NCBI RefSeq assembly: GCF_009827055.1
Contig: NZ_WUMK01000007.1
Location: forward strand, 248,001-312,000
DNA length: 64,000 nucleotides
Direction of reading: 5' to 3'
Source of the DNA: Shinella kummerowiae
Lineage (GTDB): Bacteria > Pseudomonadota > Alphaproteobacteria > Rhizobiales > Rhizobiaceae
Within the stretch, counting starts at the first letter, position 1, and each line of letters opens with the position of its first letter. The position numbers were made by a program, and so were the translations under genes. Under the pieces are notes generated by a model. That model was not told where the DNA came from and ran no database searches. It worked only from the letters and a program-made list of their open reading frames with translations. Below, piece after piece: positions 48,164-57,031 of the stretch.

Positions 48164-49213
48164 ATGGTCCGCGCCATGAACGGCACGGGTCAGATTTTGG
48201 CGGAGGCGGGCGCGGAGAGCATCGATACGGCGCTCGACAAGAGCCCGCTTTATCTGCGCATTCGCGATGTGCTGGCAGACGCCATCTCCGCGGGCCGTCT
48301 GCCAAGGGGCGCACTGTTGCTCGAAGGACCGGTCGCCACCGTCTTCGCCTCGACGCGCACACCCGTTCGCCAGGCTTTCGCGCTTCTCGAAACGGCGGGC
48401 CAGATCCGGCGTTTCGACGGGCGCGGTTTTCTGGTCGGGCAGGGGCGTAGCGGGCCGAAGCGTGTGGCGCTGACCGCCGAAATGCTCGGTCTCGACGAGG
48501 AGGCGCCGGGCCTGCGCAAGGCGCCGGCCTGGGAGGCGATCTACGAGAGCCTAGAGCGCGAGTTGGTGCATCTTTCCGTCTTCGGCCGTCACCGGATCAA
48601 CGAGGTGGAGCTGGCGCGGGCCCGCGGCGTCGGCCGGCAGGTGGCGCGCGACGCGCTGACCCGGCTCGAAGCGCTCGGCATCATGGAAAAAGACGAACGC
48701 ATGCGCTGGACGCTGGTGCCGCTCGACGAAAGCCGCATGCGCGACCTGCATGATATCCGCGTGGCGCTGGAGCCCGTGGCGTTGAGCCGGGCCGCACCCT
48801 TCATCCCGCCCGCCGAGCGGCACGCCATGACGCAGCGGCTGGAGGAGGCGCTTGCCGTCTATCCCGACCTGTCGGTCGAGGCGATGGACGATCTCGAAAC
48901 CGACCTGCACATCACCTGCCTTGGCTATTGCCCGAACCGGGAACTGCTGATCGCGCTGCGCCGCGCGCGCTTCATGCTCAATGTCAGCAAGCATATCATC
49001 GGCGTCTCGCACCGCATGCCCGCGAACGAGCCGTTCATCGCTGAGCATCTGGCGGTGTTCCGCGCGCTGGATGTCGACGATAGTGCGCGCGCGGCCGAGA
49101 CGCTGCGCCACCATATCAGCGTGTCCCTGCCCAAGGTCATCGCCCGCGTCGCGGAATTGCGGGATGCGCACCGGCCGGAAATGCCGGTCTATGCAACACC
49201 GGCTGTGCGGTGA
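48164..49213 (+). CDS. GntR/FadR-like regulator with two winged-helix segments
   Basis: From the chosen ATG the protein has 349 residues. It shows a GntR winged helix near the N-terminus (SPLYLRIRDVLADAISAGRLPRGALLLEGPVATVFASTRTPVRQAFALLE), then a second DNA-binding-like segment (NEVELARARGVGRQVARDALTRLEALGIMEKDERMRWTLVPL) and a FadR-type helical effector domain (LHDIRVALEPVALSRAAP to about residue 330). Two GntR HTH units in one chain are unusual. Earlier TTG and later ATG starts exist. It is ten bases upstream of the VOC gene, so they are probably cotranscribed, and it converges on the UxaA-type gene. Confidence 0.8.
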   Translation: MVRAMNGTGQILAEAGAESIDTALDKSPLYLRIRDVLADAISAGRLPRGALLLEGPVATVFASTRTPVRQAFALLETAGQIRRFDGRGFLVGQGRSGPKRVALTAEMLGLDEEAPGLRKAPAWEAIYESLERELVHLSVFGRHRINEVELARARGVGRQVARDALTRLEALGIMEKDERMRWTLVPLDESRMRDLHDIRVALEPVALSRAAPFIPPAERHAMTQRLEEALAVYPDLSVEAMDDLETDLHITCLGYCPNRELLIALRRARFMLNVSKHIIGVSHRMPANEPFIAEHLAVFRALDVDDSARAAETLRHHISVSLPKVIARVAELRDAHRPEMPVYATPAVR

Positions 49214-49223
49214 GGAGATCGCC

Positions 49224-49577
49224 ATGAAGGTCAAACGTATCGTCGCCAATATCGAGACGGCCGAACCTGCGGCGGTCGCGCGCTTCTACAAGGACATCCT
49301 CGGGCTGGACCTGCTGATGGATCACGGCTGGATCGCCACCTACGGCGTTTCGGGCGCCACCATGCCTCTGCAGGTGAGTTTTGCCTCCGAAGGCGGTGCG
49401 GGGACGCCGGTGCCGGGGCTGTCGATCGAGGTGGACGATGTGGATGCCGTTCATCGGGCCGTGCTCGCGGCCGATTATGCGGTTGAATACGGGCCGGCGG
49501 ACGAGCCCTGGGGCGTGCGGCGGTTTTTCGTGCGCGATCCGGCGGGCACGCTCGTCAATATCCTCATGCATGCCTGA
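49224..49577 (+). CDS. Single-domain VOC (glyoxalase-fold) protein
   Basis: The 117-residue protein begins MKVKRIVANIETAEPAAVARFYKDILGLDLLMDHGWIATYG and ends WGVRRFFVRDPAGTLVNILMHA, the normal strand order of one VOC module. The D and E positions near the C-terminal DPAGTLVNI suggest a metal site. It follows the double-HTH GntR regulator by ten bases and ends three bases before the convergent UxaA-like gene. Its reaction is unknown; the context implies a role in sugar-acid breakdown. Confidence 0.82.
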   Translation: MKVKRIVANIETAEPAAVARFYKDILGLDLLMDHGWIATYGVSGATMPLQVSFASEGGAGTPVPGLSIEVDDVDAVHRAVLAADYAVEYGPADEPWGVRRFFVRDPAGTLVNILMHA

Positions 49578-49580
49578 CGG

Positions 49581-51110
49581 TCAGGTGATGGCGCCGACCT
49601 GCCAGGGCACGAATTCGTTGTCGCCGTAGTCGAAGGCCTCGCTTGCCGTCTTGCGGCCGGAGGCGGTGGCGATGACGAATTCGAAGATGCGGCGGCCGGC
49701 CTGTTCGATCGTCTCGGTGCCGTCGACGATCGTGCCGCAATTGATGTCCATGTCTTCCTTGATGTGCTCGTACATCGGCGTGTTGGTGGCGATCTTGATG
49801 CAGGGCGCGGGCTTGTAGCCGGAGACGGAGCCGCGCCCGGTGGTGAAGGCAACGAGGTTGCAGCCGCCGGCGATCTGGCCGGTCACGGCGGCCGGGTCGT
49901 AACCCGGTGTGTCCATGAAGACGAAGCCGGGCTCGGTCACCTCCTCGGCATATTCGTAGACGGCGTTGAGCGGCATGGAGCCGCCCTTGGCGACGGCGCC
50001 GAGCGACTTTTCGAGGATGGTCGTGAGGCCGCCCGCCTTGTTGCCGAAAGAGGGATTGTTGTTGAGTTCGGCGTCGTTCTTCGCCGTGTAGTCCCGCCAC
50101 CAGTCGATGCGGGAAAGCAGTTTTTCCGCCACCTCCGGCCGGGCGGCGCGGCGGGTGAGAAGATGTTCGGCGCCGTAGATTTCGGGTGTCTCGGACAGCA
50201 CGGTGGTGGCGCCTTGCTGCACGAGAAGGTCGGAGGCGATGCCGAGCGCCGGATTGGCGGAAATGCCGGAATAGCCGTCCGAGCCGCCGCATTCGAGCGC
50301 CAGCTTGATGCCGGAGAGCGGCAGCGGGGTGCGGCGGATGCGGCCGACATCCGGCAGCATGTCGTCGATCATCGCGCAGGCCGCTTCGATGGTCTTTCGC
50401 GTGCCGCCCTGTTCCTGGATCATCATCTTGCGGAAAGTCTTGCCTTCTTCCAGGCCGGCTTCCTCGACGAGGGGGCCGTACTGGAAGGTCTCGCAGCCCA
50501 GCCCGATTATCAGGATGCCGCCGAAATTCGGGTTGCGGGCATAGCCTTTGAAGGTGCGCGTCAGGATGCGCCCGCCCTCGGATTTGAGGTTCAACGCGCA
50601 GCCGCCGCCATAGGTGAGCGCCACCACCCCGTCGATATTGTCATGGCCGGTCTCGCGGAACTTTCGCGCATAGTGCTCCGCCACATAGCGCGAGACCGTG
50701 GCGGAACAGTTCACCGTGGAGAGGATGCCGATATAGTTGCGCGTGCCGATGCGACCATTGCCGCGATCGTAGCCGTCGAAGGTGCGCCGCTCGGCCTCCG
50801 GCACCATGACGGGCGGGGCGTTGTCGACGCAGAATTCGTGTTTCAGCGCGACATCGAGAATGGCGAGGTTCTGCAGATGCACGTGCTCGCCGGGGCGGAT
50901 CGCCTTCGTCGCATAGCCGATGATCTGGCCGTATTTCAGCACCGCTGCGCCTTCCGCGATCCGTGCTATCGCCACCTTGTGGCCACGCGGAATGCGTTCG
51001 GCGGCGACGACACCGTTCACCAGCGCCCGGCCGGCATCGACATTGGCGGGCACGACGCCGACATTGTCTTTCGCATTGAGGACGAGCACGGCGGGGAGTT
51101 CGGCGAGCAT
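49581..51110 (-). CDS. UxaA/GarD-family sugar-acid dehydratase (altronate or galactarate dehydratase type)
   Basis: The 509-residue protein starts MLAELPAVLVLNAKDNVGVV. It has the N-terminal SAF-like domain (VAAERIPRGHKVAIARIAEGAAVLKYGQIIGYA) and the C-terminal catalytic region with NYIGILSTVNCSATVS, ALTYGGGCALN, GLGCETFQYG and ECGGSDGYSG, all typical of UxaA and GarD. These iron-dependent enzymes dehydrate D-altronate or D-galactarate to keto-deoxy sugar acids. Which substrate is used cannot be decided here. A 13-bp palindrome lies 24 bases upstream, and the divergent DgoR-like regulator is the likely controller. A longer frame extends to 51164 but crosses the palindrome. Confidence 0.85.
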   Translation of the reverse strand: MLAELPAVLVLNAKDNVGVVPANVDAGRALVNGVVAAERIPRGHKVAIARIAEGAAVLKYGQIIGYATKAIRPGEHVHLQNLAILDVALKHEFCVDNAPPVMVPEAERRTFDGYDRGNGRIGTRNYIGILSTVNCSATVSRYVAEHYARKFRETGHDNIDGVVALTYGGGCALNLKSEGGRILTRTFKGYARNPNFGGILIIGLGCETFQYGPLVEEAGLEEGKTFRKMMIQEQGGTRKTIEAACAMIDDMLPDVGRIRRTPLPLSGIKLALECGGSDGYSGISANPALGIASDLLVQQGATTVLSETPEIYGAEHLLTRRAARPEVAEKLLSRIDWWRDYTAKNDAELNNNPSFGNKAGGLTTILEKSLGAVAKGGSMPLNAVYEYAEEVTEPGFVFMDTPGYDPAAVTGQIAGGCNLVAFTTGRGSVSGYKPAPCIKIATNTPMYEHIKEDMDINCGTIVDGTETIEQAGRRIFEFVIATASGRKTASEAFDYGDNEFVPWQVGAIT

Positions 51111-51133
51111 GGCGGCTCCTGCGGTTGGGTTCG

Positions 51134-51146
51134 GTGCATTATGCAC
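51134..51146. promoter_or_regulatory. Palindrome GTGCATTATGCAC upstream of the UxaA-type gene
   Basis: A perfect 6-1-6 dyad lies 24 bases before the dehydratase start codon in the divergent promoter region, a fitting place for a GntR-family operator. Confidence 0.45.
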
Positions 51147-51216
51147 TCTGTCAGCAAAAGTCAATAATGTGAATTATGCGCCGATTGAACAGGGCGGACC
51201 ATGGTCTTCGCCCTCA

Positions 51217-51236
51217 ATTTGTCATATGATTTGTCA
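51217..51236. promoter_or_regulatory. Tandem ATTTGTCA repeats upstream of the DgoR-like gene
   Basis: ATTTGTCA occurs at 51217 and 51229 with a 12-base period around the palindrome TCATATGA, and a related TTGT follows at 51241. This AT-rich stretch precedes the regulator start by 38-58 bases and may hold operator and promoter. Confidence 0.4.
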
Positions 51237-51274
51237 ATAATTGTACGATGATTTAATCTGACGATGGGGATGGC

Positions 51275-52015
51275 GTGGCGGACAAGGCAAAGAGGCAGGC
51301 GCAGCGGCCGCAATCGCGTCGTCCGCGGGTGCGCCACAATGTGACGGCGGCAATCGGCGCGGACATTTGCGGCGGGCGTTTTCCGCCGGGAACAGTTCTG
51401 CCACGCGAGAGCGACCTTTGTGCGACCTATGGCGTCAGCCGCACCGTCATTCGCGAATCCCTGAAGGTGCTGGAGACGAAGGGCCTTGTCCATGGCCGGC
51501 CGCGCGTCGGCACGCTCGTCCTGGACCGGTCGGAGTGGAACGTACTCGACGCACAGATCCTCGAATGGATGGGGCCGGACGTCCTGTCGACAGAGCTTTT
51601 AAGCTCGATCCTGGAGGCGCGCCGCACGGTGGAGCCCGCGGCCGCGTTCCTTGCCGCATCCCGCGCGACGACGCAGGAGATTGCCGACCTCGAACGGGCC
51701 TGTGACGAGATGGGGGATGCGGAAGGCGATCTGGAAGCCTTCACGGCCGCGGACACCCGTTTCCACGAGACCCTGCTCAGGGCGAGCCACAACAAGGTGT
51801 TCCAGCAGCTCTCCTCGATCATCCACGCGGCACTGTCCCACGCGCTGCACGCCTCCAACCGGGCTGCGGTGAAACGCGACGAGGCGCTGCATGTGCACCG
51901 CGACCTGGTCGATGCGCTGCGCATGCGGGACGCCGGGCGGGCGGAGGCATGCTCGCGCAACATTCTCGATCTCGCCGCGCGTGACCTTTCCAGCCTGATC
52001 GGCAAGGCCGACTGA
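51275..52015 (+). CDS. FadR-subfamily GntR regulator, DgoR-like
   Basis: The 246-residue protein starts at GTG, with GGGG six bases upstream; nearby ATG codons are out of frame. It has a GntR winged helix (VTAAIGADICGGRFPPGTVLPRESDLCATYGVSRTVIRESLKVLETKGLV) and an FCD-type helical domain with metal/ligand positions (EARRTVEPAAAFLAA, DTRFHETLLRASHN, EALHVHRDLVDALRMRD). The stretch SEWNVLDAQILEWM resembles E. coli DgoR (QWNYLDTDVLQWV). With dgoD 58 bases downstream, it most likely represses galactonate use. Confidence 0.88.
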   Translation: MADKAKRQAQRPQSRRPRVRHNVTAAIGADICGGRFPPGTVLPRESDLCATYGVSRTVIRESLKVLETKGLVHGRPRVGTLVLDRSEWNVLDAQILEWMGPDVLSTELLSSILEARRTVEPAAAFLAASRATTQEIADLERACDEMGDAEGDLEAFTAADTRFHETLLRASHNKVFQQLSSIIHAALSHALHASNRAAVKRDEALHVHRDLVDALRMRDAGRAEACSRNILDLAARDLSSLIGKAD

Positions 52016-52073
52016 CGAATTCCGCGGGCCAACAGCCCGTGGCCGAAGACAAACTGACGAGGGATGAAACGAC

Positions 52074-53222
52074 ATGAAGATCACCAAGCTGACGACCTAC
52101 ATCGTGCCGCCGCGGTGGATGTTCCTGAAGATAGAGACGGACGAGGGCATTGTCGGCTGGGGCGAGCCGGTGGTGGAGGGGCGCGCGCTGACGGTGGAAG
52201 CCGCCGTGCACGAACTGTCGGACTACCTCGTCGGCAAGGACCCGCTGCTGATCGAGGACCATTGGCAGGTCATGTACCGCGGCGGCTTCTATCGTGGTGG
52301 TGCCGTGCACATGTCGGCGATCGCCGGCATCGACCAGGCGCTGTGGGACATCAAGGGCAAGGCCTATGGCCAGCCGGTCCATGCGCTGCTCGGCGGCCAG
52401 GTGCGTGATCGCATCAAGGTCTATTCCTGGATCGGCGGCGACCGGCCGGCCGATGTCGCCAACAATGCCAGGGAGGTGGTCGCTCGCGGCTTCAAGGCGA
52501 TCAAGCTCAACGGCTGCGAGGAAATGCAGATCGTCGACACCTGGGACAAGGTGGAGAAGGCGGTCGAGACAATCGCGACGATCCGCGAGGCGATCGGCCC
52601 CTATATCGGCATCGGCGTCGATTTCCATGGCCGCGTGCACCGGCCGATGGCCAAGGTGCTGGCGAAGGAACTCGAACAGTTCAAGCTGCTCTTCATCGAG
52701 GAGCCGGTGCTGTCGGAAAACCGCGAGGCGCTGAAGGAGATCGCCAACCATTGCTCGACGCCGATCGCGCTCGGGGAGCGGCTCTATTCGCGCTGGGACT
52801 TCAAGTCGGTGCTGTCGGACGGCTATGTCGATATCCTCCAGCCCGACCTTTCCCATGCTGGTGGCATCACGGAATGCCGCAAGATCGCGGCGATGGCGGA
52901 GGCCTATGACGTGGCGCTGGCGCCGCATTGCCCGCTCGGTCCGATCGCGCTTGCCGCCTGCCTGCAGGTCGATGCCGTCTCGCACAATGCCTTCATCCAG
53001 GAGCAGAGCCTCGGCATCCACTACAACAAGGGCAACGACATCCTCGACTACATCTCCAACAAGGAGGTGTTCCACTATGCGGATGGTTTCGTGTCGATTC
53101 CGCAGGGGCCGGGCCTCGGTATCGAGGTGGATGAACAGTATGTCATCGAGCGGGCCAAGGAGGGCCATCGCTGGCGCAATCCCGTCTGGCGCCATGAAGA
53201 CGGCAGCGTTGCCGAGTGGTGA
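52074..53222 (+). CDS. dgoD: D-galactonate dehydratase
   Basis: The 382-residue enolase-superfamily enzyme is as long as E. coli DgoD and follows it closely: [110 protein letters not shown] and the C-terminal [16 protein letters not shown]. Metal ligands in DFHG, EEP and GER and the histidine pair are present. It dehydrates D-galactonate to 2-keto-3-deoxy-galactonate. The kinase and aldolase needed next are not in the window. Confidence 0.95.
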   Translation: MKITKLTTYIVPPRWMFLKIETDEGIVGWGEPVVEGRALTVEAAVHELSDYLVGKDPLLIEDHWQVMYRGGFYRGGAVHMSAIAGIDQALWDIKGKAYGQPVHALLGGQVRDRIKVYSWIGGDRPADVANNAREVVARGFKAIKLNGCEEMQIVDTWDKVEKAVETIATIREAIGPYIGIGVDFHGRVHRPMAKVLAKELEQFKLLFIEEPVLSENREALKEIANHCSTPIALGERLYSRWDFKSVLSDGYVDILQPDLSHAGGITECRKIAAMAEAYDVALAPHCPLGPIALAACLQVDAVSHNAFIQEQSLGIHYNKGNDILDYISNKEVFHYADGFVSIPQGPGLGIEVDEQYVIERAKEGHRWRNPVWRHEDGSVAEW

Positions 53223-53245
53223 CACAGCGATTGCGTCTATAGCCA

Positions 53246-53276
53246 AAAAGCCCGACATCGAGCCGGGCTTTTCTGT
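53246..53276 (+). terminator. Intrinsic terminator after dgoD
   Basis: A 9-bp perfect stem AAAAGCCCG / CGGGCTTTT with a nine-base loop, followed by CTGTTTGG, lies 23 bases after the dgoD stop codon. Confidence 0.8.
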
Positions 53277-53344
53277 TTGGCCTGCGGTGGACGGAATCAT
53301 CCCGCATGCCTATGTGTTACGGGCACATCACAAAGGAGAGGTCC

Positions 53345-53485
53345 ATGCGTCCCATTTCCGGTTTCGTCGTCGTCGCATTCGCGGTTCTGGCCCTTGCGGG
53401 TTGCAACACGACGGGAGCCAGCAGCAACACGACCTATGCCCGTCCGCCGGTCTCCGGTGGCGGCCTGAGTGTTCCGCTGAACTGA
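53345..53485 (+). CDS. 46-residue predicted lipoprotein
   Basis: A short frame begins MRPISGFVVVAFAVLALAGC with a perfect lipobox (LALAGC, cysteine at residue 20) and continues NTTGASSNTTYARPPVSGGG before ending SVPLN. It is preceded by AAAGGAGAG, a strong ribosome site, six bases before the ATG. The 26-residue mature part is low-complexity. Such tiny lipoproteins are common in Rhizobiales, and their function is unknown. It is transcribed separately, after the dgoD terminator. Confidence 0.7.
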   Translation: MRPISGFVVVAFAVLALAGCNTTGASSNTTYARPPVSGGGLSVPLN

Positions 53486-53520
53486 GCCCCTATCGGCTCC
53501 ACCTGGAGGCCCGAAGGCCT

Positions 53521-54594
53521 TCAGGCCGTCCGGAACGGCAATGTGATGACGGCCTGATAACGGGCCCCATCCACCGGACCTGACGAGAAGCGCCACCGGC
53601 TGCCAAAACGCGCCTGCAGCCGGTCGCTGATATTCCTGAGGCCGACGCCCATGCCGGCCGGTTTGCGACCCGCCGGCGCGTCCGGCAGATCGTTTTCGAC
53701 ACTCAAGACCAGCCGATCCCCCTCCCGCCTTGCCTCCAGCACGATGGTGACGCGTTTGCGCGCCGGAGCAACGCCGTGCTTGACCGCATTCTCGATCAGC
53801 GGCTGAAGGATGAGGTTGGGCACTAGCGCCGTCTCGAGATCTGCCGGAAGGCGGATATCGAAGGCCATGCGGTCGGCAAACCGCTCATGCTCGATTTCAA
53901 GGTAGTCGCGCTGCAAGGCGATTTCCTTCGACAGCGGCACGTCGTGCAGAGGATCGAGCGAAAGCGTCGTCTGTAAAAACCGCGACAGGGACAGCACCAT
54001 GCGGTCCGCACGTCCCCCCGATCCTTCCTCGATCAGACCGGCGATGGAATTCAGCGTGTTGAAGAGAAAGTGCGGATTAAGCTCGTAGCGCAGCGCCCGC
54101 ATTTCCGCGTCCAGCTTGCGGCGCTGCGCATTGAGCAGCGAGAGCGCCGCGACATAGAAGCCGAAAACGATGGCGTTCCATATGAAGCTGAAGCGGAACT
54201 GCAGAATGGCCTTGCCCCATGTATCGGCAAGGGCAAAACCCGGCACGCTTTGGCCGCCCGGCAATGCATGCGGGCCAACCATCATGATCACGGTGATATC
54301 GAACACCGCCTGGCTGACGGCGGCCGCGAATACCGCCAGGACGCCGACGCCGATAGCCAGCCTTTTTGGCACGGTTTGCAGGTTATGGAGCAGCCTCGAC
54401 AGGACGAGGGCGAGCAGAATGCAGCTCAGCCACCCGGGCGCGATGATGGGCAGACCGCCCGGCAGCATCAGGATGTCGTTGATGGAAAGCGCCGTCCAAA
54501 GGGTGACAGCCAGAACGAGAGCCTCGCGCCAATTCCATATGCCGACCATGAATGCTCCCGACGCCACCATTTCCTGAGGGCCATCACTTGCCAT
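53521..54594 (-). CDS. LytS/YpdA-type membrane sensor histidine kinase (orphan)
   Basis: The 357-residue protein has about four membrane helices in the first 160 residues and a C-terminal His_kinase domain of the LytS class: RALRYELNPHFLFNTLNSIAGLI with the phospho-acceptor histidine, then LVPNLILQPLIENAVKHGVAPA (N box) and GMGVGLRNISDRLQARFG (G box). LytS-type kinases normally pair with a LytTR-domain response regulator coded next door; none is present in this window. The NCS2 permease gene lies 109 bases upstream, behind a terminator. The signal is unknown. Confidence 0.88.
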   Translation of the reverse strand: MASDGPQEMVASGAFMVGIWNWREALVLAVTLWTALSINDILMLPGGLPIIAPGWLSCILLALVLSRLLHNLQTVPKRLAIGVGVLAVFAAAVSQAVFDITVIMMVGPHALPGGQSVPGFALADTWGKAILQFRFSFIWNAIVFGFYVAALSLLNAQRRKLDAEMRALRYELNPHFLFNTLNSIAGLIEEGSGGRADRMVLSLSRFLQTTLSLDPLHDVPLSKEIALQRDYLEIEHERFADRMAFDIRLPADLETALVPNLILQPLIENAVKHGVAPARKRVTIVLEARREGDRLVLSVENDLPDAPAGRKPAGMGVGLRNISDRLQARFGSRWRFSSGPVDGARYQAVITLPFRTA

Positions 54595-54652
54595 GTTCCT
54601 GCCTGCCTTGGAAGTGGCTGCGGGAAAATGCCGGAGCAGACGGTGTTCACGG

Positions 54653-54684
54653 AAAAACCCGGCCTGCGATCTGCAAGCCGGGTT
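54653..54684 (-). terminator. Intrinsic terminator of the NCS2 permease gene
   Basis: On the minus strand the stem AACCCGGC / GCCGGGTT (8 bp, 13-base loop) is followed by a T tract (TTTTT including stem bases), 20 bases after the permease stop codon. Confidence 0.65.
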
Positions 54685-54703
54685 CGTTGGAAAGCCGGGA
54701 CCC

Positions 54704-56188
54704 TCAGTGCGAGTCGGCGAGCCGTGCCGCTTCGACGGCGTCGGATTGCGCGAAGGTCGTGCCGTTGAAGAAGGCGTTCAGCAGCACGGCGGCAATCGAG
54801 GCGAGCACGATGCCCGATTCGATGATGGGATGGATCGCATGCGGCATCCACATCAGGTAGTTCGGTGCGAGCAACGGGATGAGGCCGAAGCCAACGGAGA
54901 CGGCAACCACGAAGAGGTTGTTGCGCGACGACTTGAAGTCGACATTCGCAAGGATGCGCACACCCGTCGCCGCGACCATGCCGAACATCACCAGACCCGC
55001 GCCGCCGAGCACGAAGGTCGGAACGGCTTCCACCAGCGCGCCCATCTTCGGGATGAGGCCGAGCACGATCATGATCACGCCGGCAGCGACGCAGACATAG
55101 CGGCTCTTGACGCCGGTAACGCCGACGAGGCCGACATTCTGCGAGAAGCTCGTATAGGGGAAGGTGTTGAACAGGCCGCCGATCATGGTGCCGATGCCAT
55201 CGACGCGCAGGCCGGACGTCAGCTGCCGCTGCGAGACCGGCTTGTCGGTGATTTCACCAAGCGCCAGGAACATGCCGGTCGATTCGATCATCACGACGAT
55301 CATCACCAGCGTCATGGTCGCGATCAGCACGGGATCGAAGATCGGCACGCCGAAGCGGAAGGGCGTGACGACGGCAAACCAGCCGGCATCGCCCACGCGG
55401 TCGAAATGCATCATGCCGAGCACGGATGCGGCGATGCAGCCGATGATCACACCGGCGAGCACGGCGATGTTGCTGATCAGGCCGCGGCCGAAGCGGGCGA
55501 TGAGCAGGATAGAGATGAGCACGAGGGCTGAAAGGGCGATGTGGCTCGGCTCGGCATAGACCGGGTTGGAGACGGTCGGTGCGATGGCGAAGCCGTCGGG
55601 AACGGCCGGGCCGCCGGTCTCTGCGAGCGTCTTCATCTGCGCCAGCCATTCCGCGTGAGCCGGATTGATCAGCTTGGGCGCGGTCGGGCCAAAGGGATTG
55701 CCGAAGGTCCAGTTGATGCCGACACGCATCAGCGACACGCCGATGACGAGGATGATCGTCCCGGTCACGACGGGCGGGAAGAAGCGGAGCAGCCGCCCCA
55801 TGAGCGGCGCGATCAGCAGTGCCAGGAAGCCCGCGCCGATGATGGCGCCAAAGATCATGCGCGCGCCTTCCGGGCCGGGCGCCATGGTGGCCATCGAGAC
55901 CATCGGGCCGACGGAGGCGAAGGTGACGCCCATCATGACGGGCAGGCGGATGCCGACATGGCGGCCGACACCGAGCGACTGGATGATCGTGACGAGACCA
56001 CAGACGAAAAGGTCGGCGGAAATCAGGAACGCGACGTCCTGCGGGCTGAGCTGCAACGCCCGCCCGACGATCAGCGGCACCGCAACGGCGCCGCCATACA
56101 TGACAAGGACGTGTTGAATGCCGAGTGTTGCGAGCCTGCCGACGGGCAGCTTCTCGTCCACCGGATGTATGCTGGATGCGTCGTTCAT
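54704..56188 (-). CDS. NCS2-family xanthine/urate-type permease
   Basis: The 494-residue protein starts MNDASSIHPVDEKLPVGRLATLGIQHVLVMYGGAVAVPLIVG and has about 14 hydrophobic segments. It carries the NCS2 signature region ESTGMFLALGEI and the motif FSQNVGLVGVTGVKSRYV, which fits the xanthine/uric acid branch rather than the uracil branch. It would import purine bases with protons. The first codons and 5' leader of this gene are present again, decayed, at 59366-59475. No purine-degradation gene is adjacent. Confidence 0.9.
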   Translation of the reverse strand: MNDASSIHPVDEKLPVGRLATLGIQHVLVMYGGAVAVPLIVGRALQLSPQDVAFLISADLFVCGLVTIIQSLGVGRHVGIRLPVMMGVTFASVGPMVSMATMAPGPEGARMIFGAIIGAGFLALLIAPLMGRLLRFFPPVVTGTIILVIGVSLMRVGINWTFGNPFGPTAPKLINPAHAEWLAQMKTLAETGGPAVPDGFAIAPTVSNPVYAEPSHIALSALVLISILLIARFGRGLISNIAVLAGVIIGCIAASVLGMMHFDRVGDAGWFAVVTPFRFGVPIFDPVLIATMTLVMIVVMIESTGMFLALGEITDKPVSQRQLTSGLRVDGIGTMIGGLFNTFPYTSFSQNVGLVGVTGVKSRYVCVAAGVIMIVLGLIPKMGALVEAVPTFVLGGAGLVMFGMVAATGVRILANVDFKSSRNNLFVVAVSVGFGLIPLLAPNYLMWMPHAIHPIIESGIVLASIAAVLLNAFFNGTTFAQSDAVEAARLADSH

Positions 56189-56872
56189 GGATACTCCTCC
56201 TATCACGTCGACCCTACCTGTCCCGTCCTCCAACGGGGTGCGCCATCCTTCGCGCCGCGGTAGAGTGCTTCAAGCATAGCCAGGCGATAAACACTTTACG
56301 CATTTCCAGGGTAATCGCCGGATGGGGAGTATCCGCAGCAAGCCGCTTCGTTTCCGGATTTCAATGCCTTTTCACAGGGTTGGCATCCCATTCCGGCACA
56401 TTGATCAGCTTGAACCGGCCATCATTTGAGCGCAAAATACCTGCAATCGTCAACTGTTTCCTGCACGGCATATGTGTCTTTCCGCCGAGCCACCTGCTGC
56501 GCTGCAAAATGGACCGAAGGAGTGCCCGAATGCCGCAAAAACAACCGGAAGACCCGCGTGAGGCCGAAGCCCTGGCTCTGGCGCAGAAGGGGATAGAGGC
56601 CGGTGCCGATGGAAACCATGCCGAGGCAGCGAAGCATTGGGAGGGCGCGTCGGACTACGCGGATGCGCATTTGCCGGGGGCCGATATCGACTATTGGATC
56701 AAGAGCGGTTTTGGTGCTGCCCTCTACGAGATCGGTGCCTATGAGCGCAGCATCGCCGTTTCGAAAATCGCCCTCGACTGGTGCTCCTCCCACAAAGCGC
56801 CCCTGCCGGCGCTCTCCATGGCGAAAAGTTATCGCCGATTGGGCGATGGCGCGATGGCAGAGGCCTATCTCG
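56181..56872. repeat. Source copy of a decayed direct duplication (copy A)
   Basis: Two blocks of this stretch, 56181-56320 (permease start codon and leader) and 56704-56872 (body of the small TPR-like gene), recur in the same orientation at 59366-59475 and 59476-59657. In the second copy the intervening 380 or so bases are missing. Shared strings include GCGCCGCGGTAGAGT and CCCTCTACGAGATC. Confidence 0.8.
56189..56529. other. 341-bp intergenic region upstream of the permease and the TPR-like gene
   Basis: This gap holds the divergent promoters of the permease (minus) and the TPR-like gene (plus). The first 130 bases are duplicated at 59366-59475. I see no clear operator. The AAGGAG site at 56516 belongs to the TPR-like gene. 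Confidence 0.5.
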
Positions 56873-56928
56873 ACCACGCGCGAGGCCTCGTTGGTGATGC
56901 GATTTCCGAAAAGTATTTCGACGATTGA
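56530..56928 (+). CDS. Small TPR-like protein
   Basis: The 132-residue protein starts MPQKQPEDPREAEALALAQKG; AAGGAG eight bases upstream decides this ATG over one seven codons earlier. The sequence is helical with two or three degenerate tetratricopeptide units (AEALALAQKGIEAGADGNHAEAAKHWE; SGFGAALYEIGAYERSIAVSKIALDW; ALSMAKSYRRLGDGAMAEAYLDHAR). It has no signal peptide. Its central part is duplicated as a pseudogene at 59476-59657. The function is unknown. Confidence 0.75.
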   Translation: MPQKQPEDPREAEALALAQKGIEAGADGNHAEAAKHWEGASDYADAHLPGADIDYWIKSGFGAALYEIGAYERSIAVSKIALDWCSSHKAPLPALSMAKSYRRLGDGAMAEAYLDHARGLVGDAISEKYFDD

Positions 56929-56969
56929 GTTTCGATATCCCGCAACCATTTTGCATCGTTTTTAAATCA

Positions 56970-56997
56970 AGCAGGCGAGGAGTTTGCCCCGCCTGCT
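56970..56997. terminator. Hairpin between convergent TPR-like and tail-spike-like genes
   Basis: A perfect 8-bp stem AGCAGGCG / CGCCTGCT with a further GG/CC pairing lies between the two stop codons. The minus strand continues TGATTTAAAAA, so termination of the tail-spike transcript is plausible. Confidence 0.5.
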
Positions 56998-57031
56998 CGA
57001 GTCTTAATCAAGATGTGGTTTCACGCGTCTA

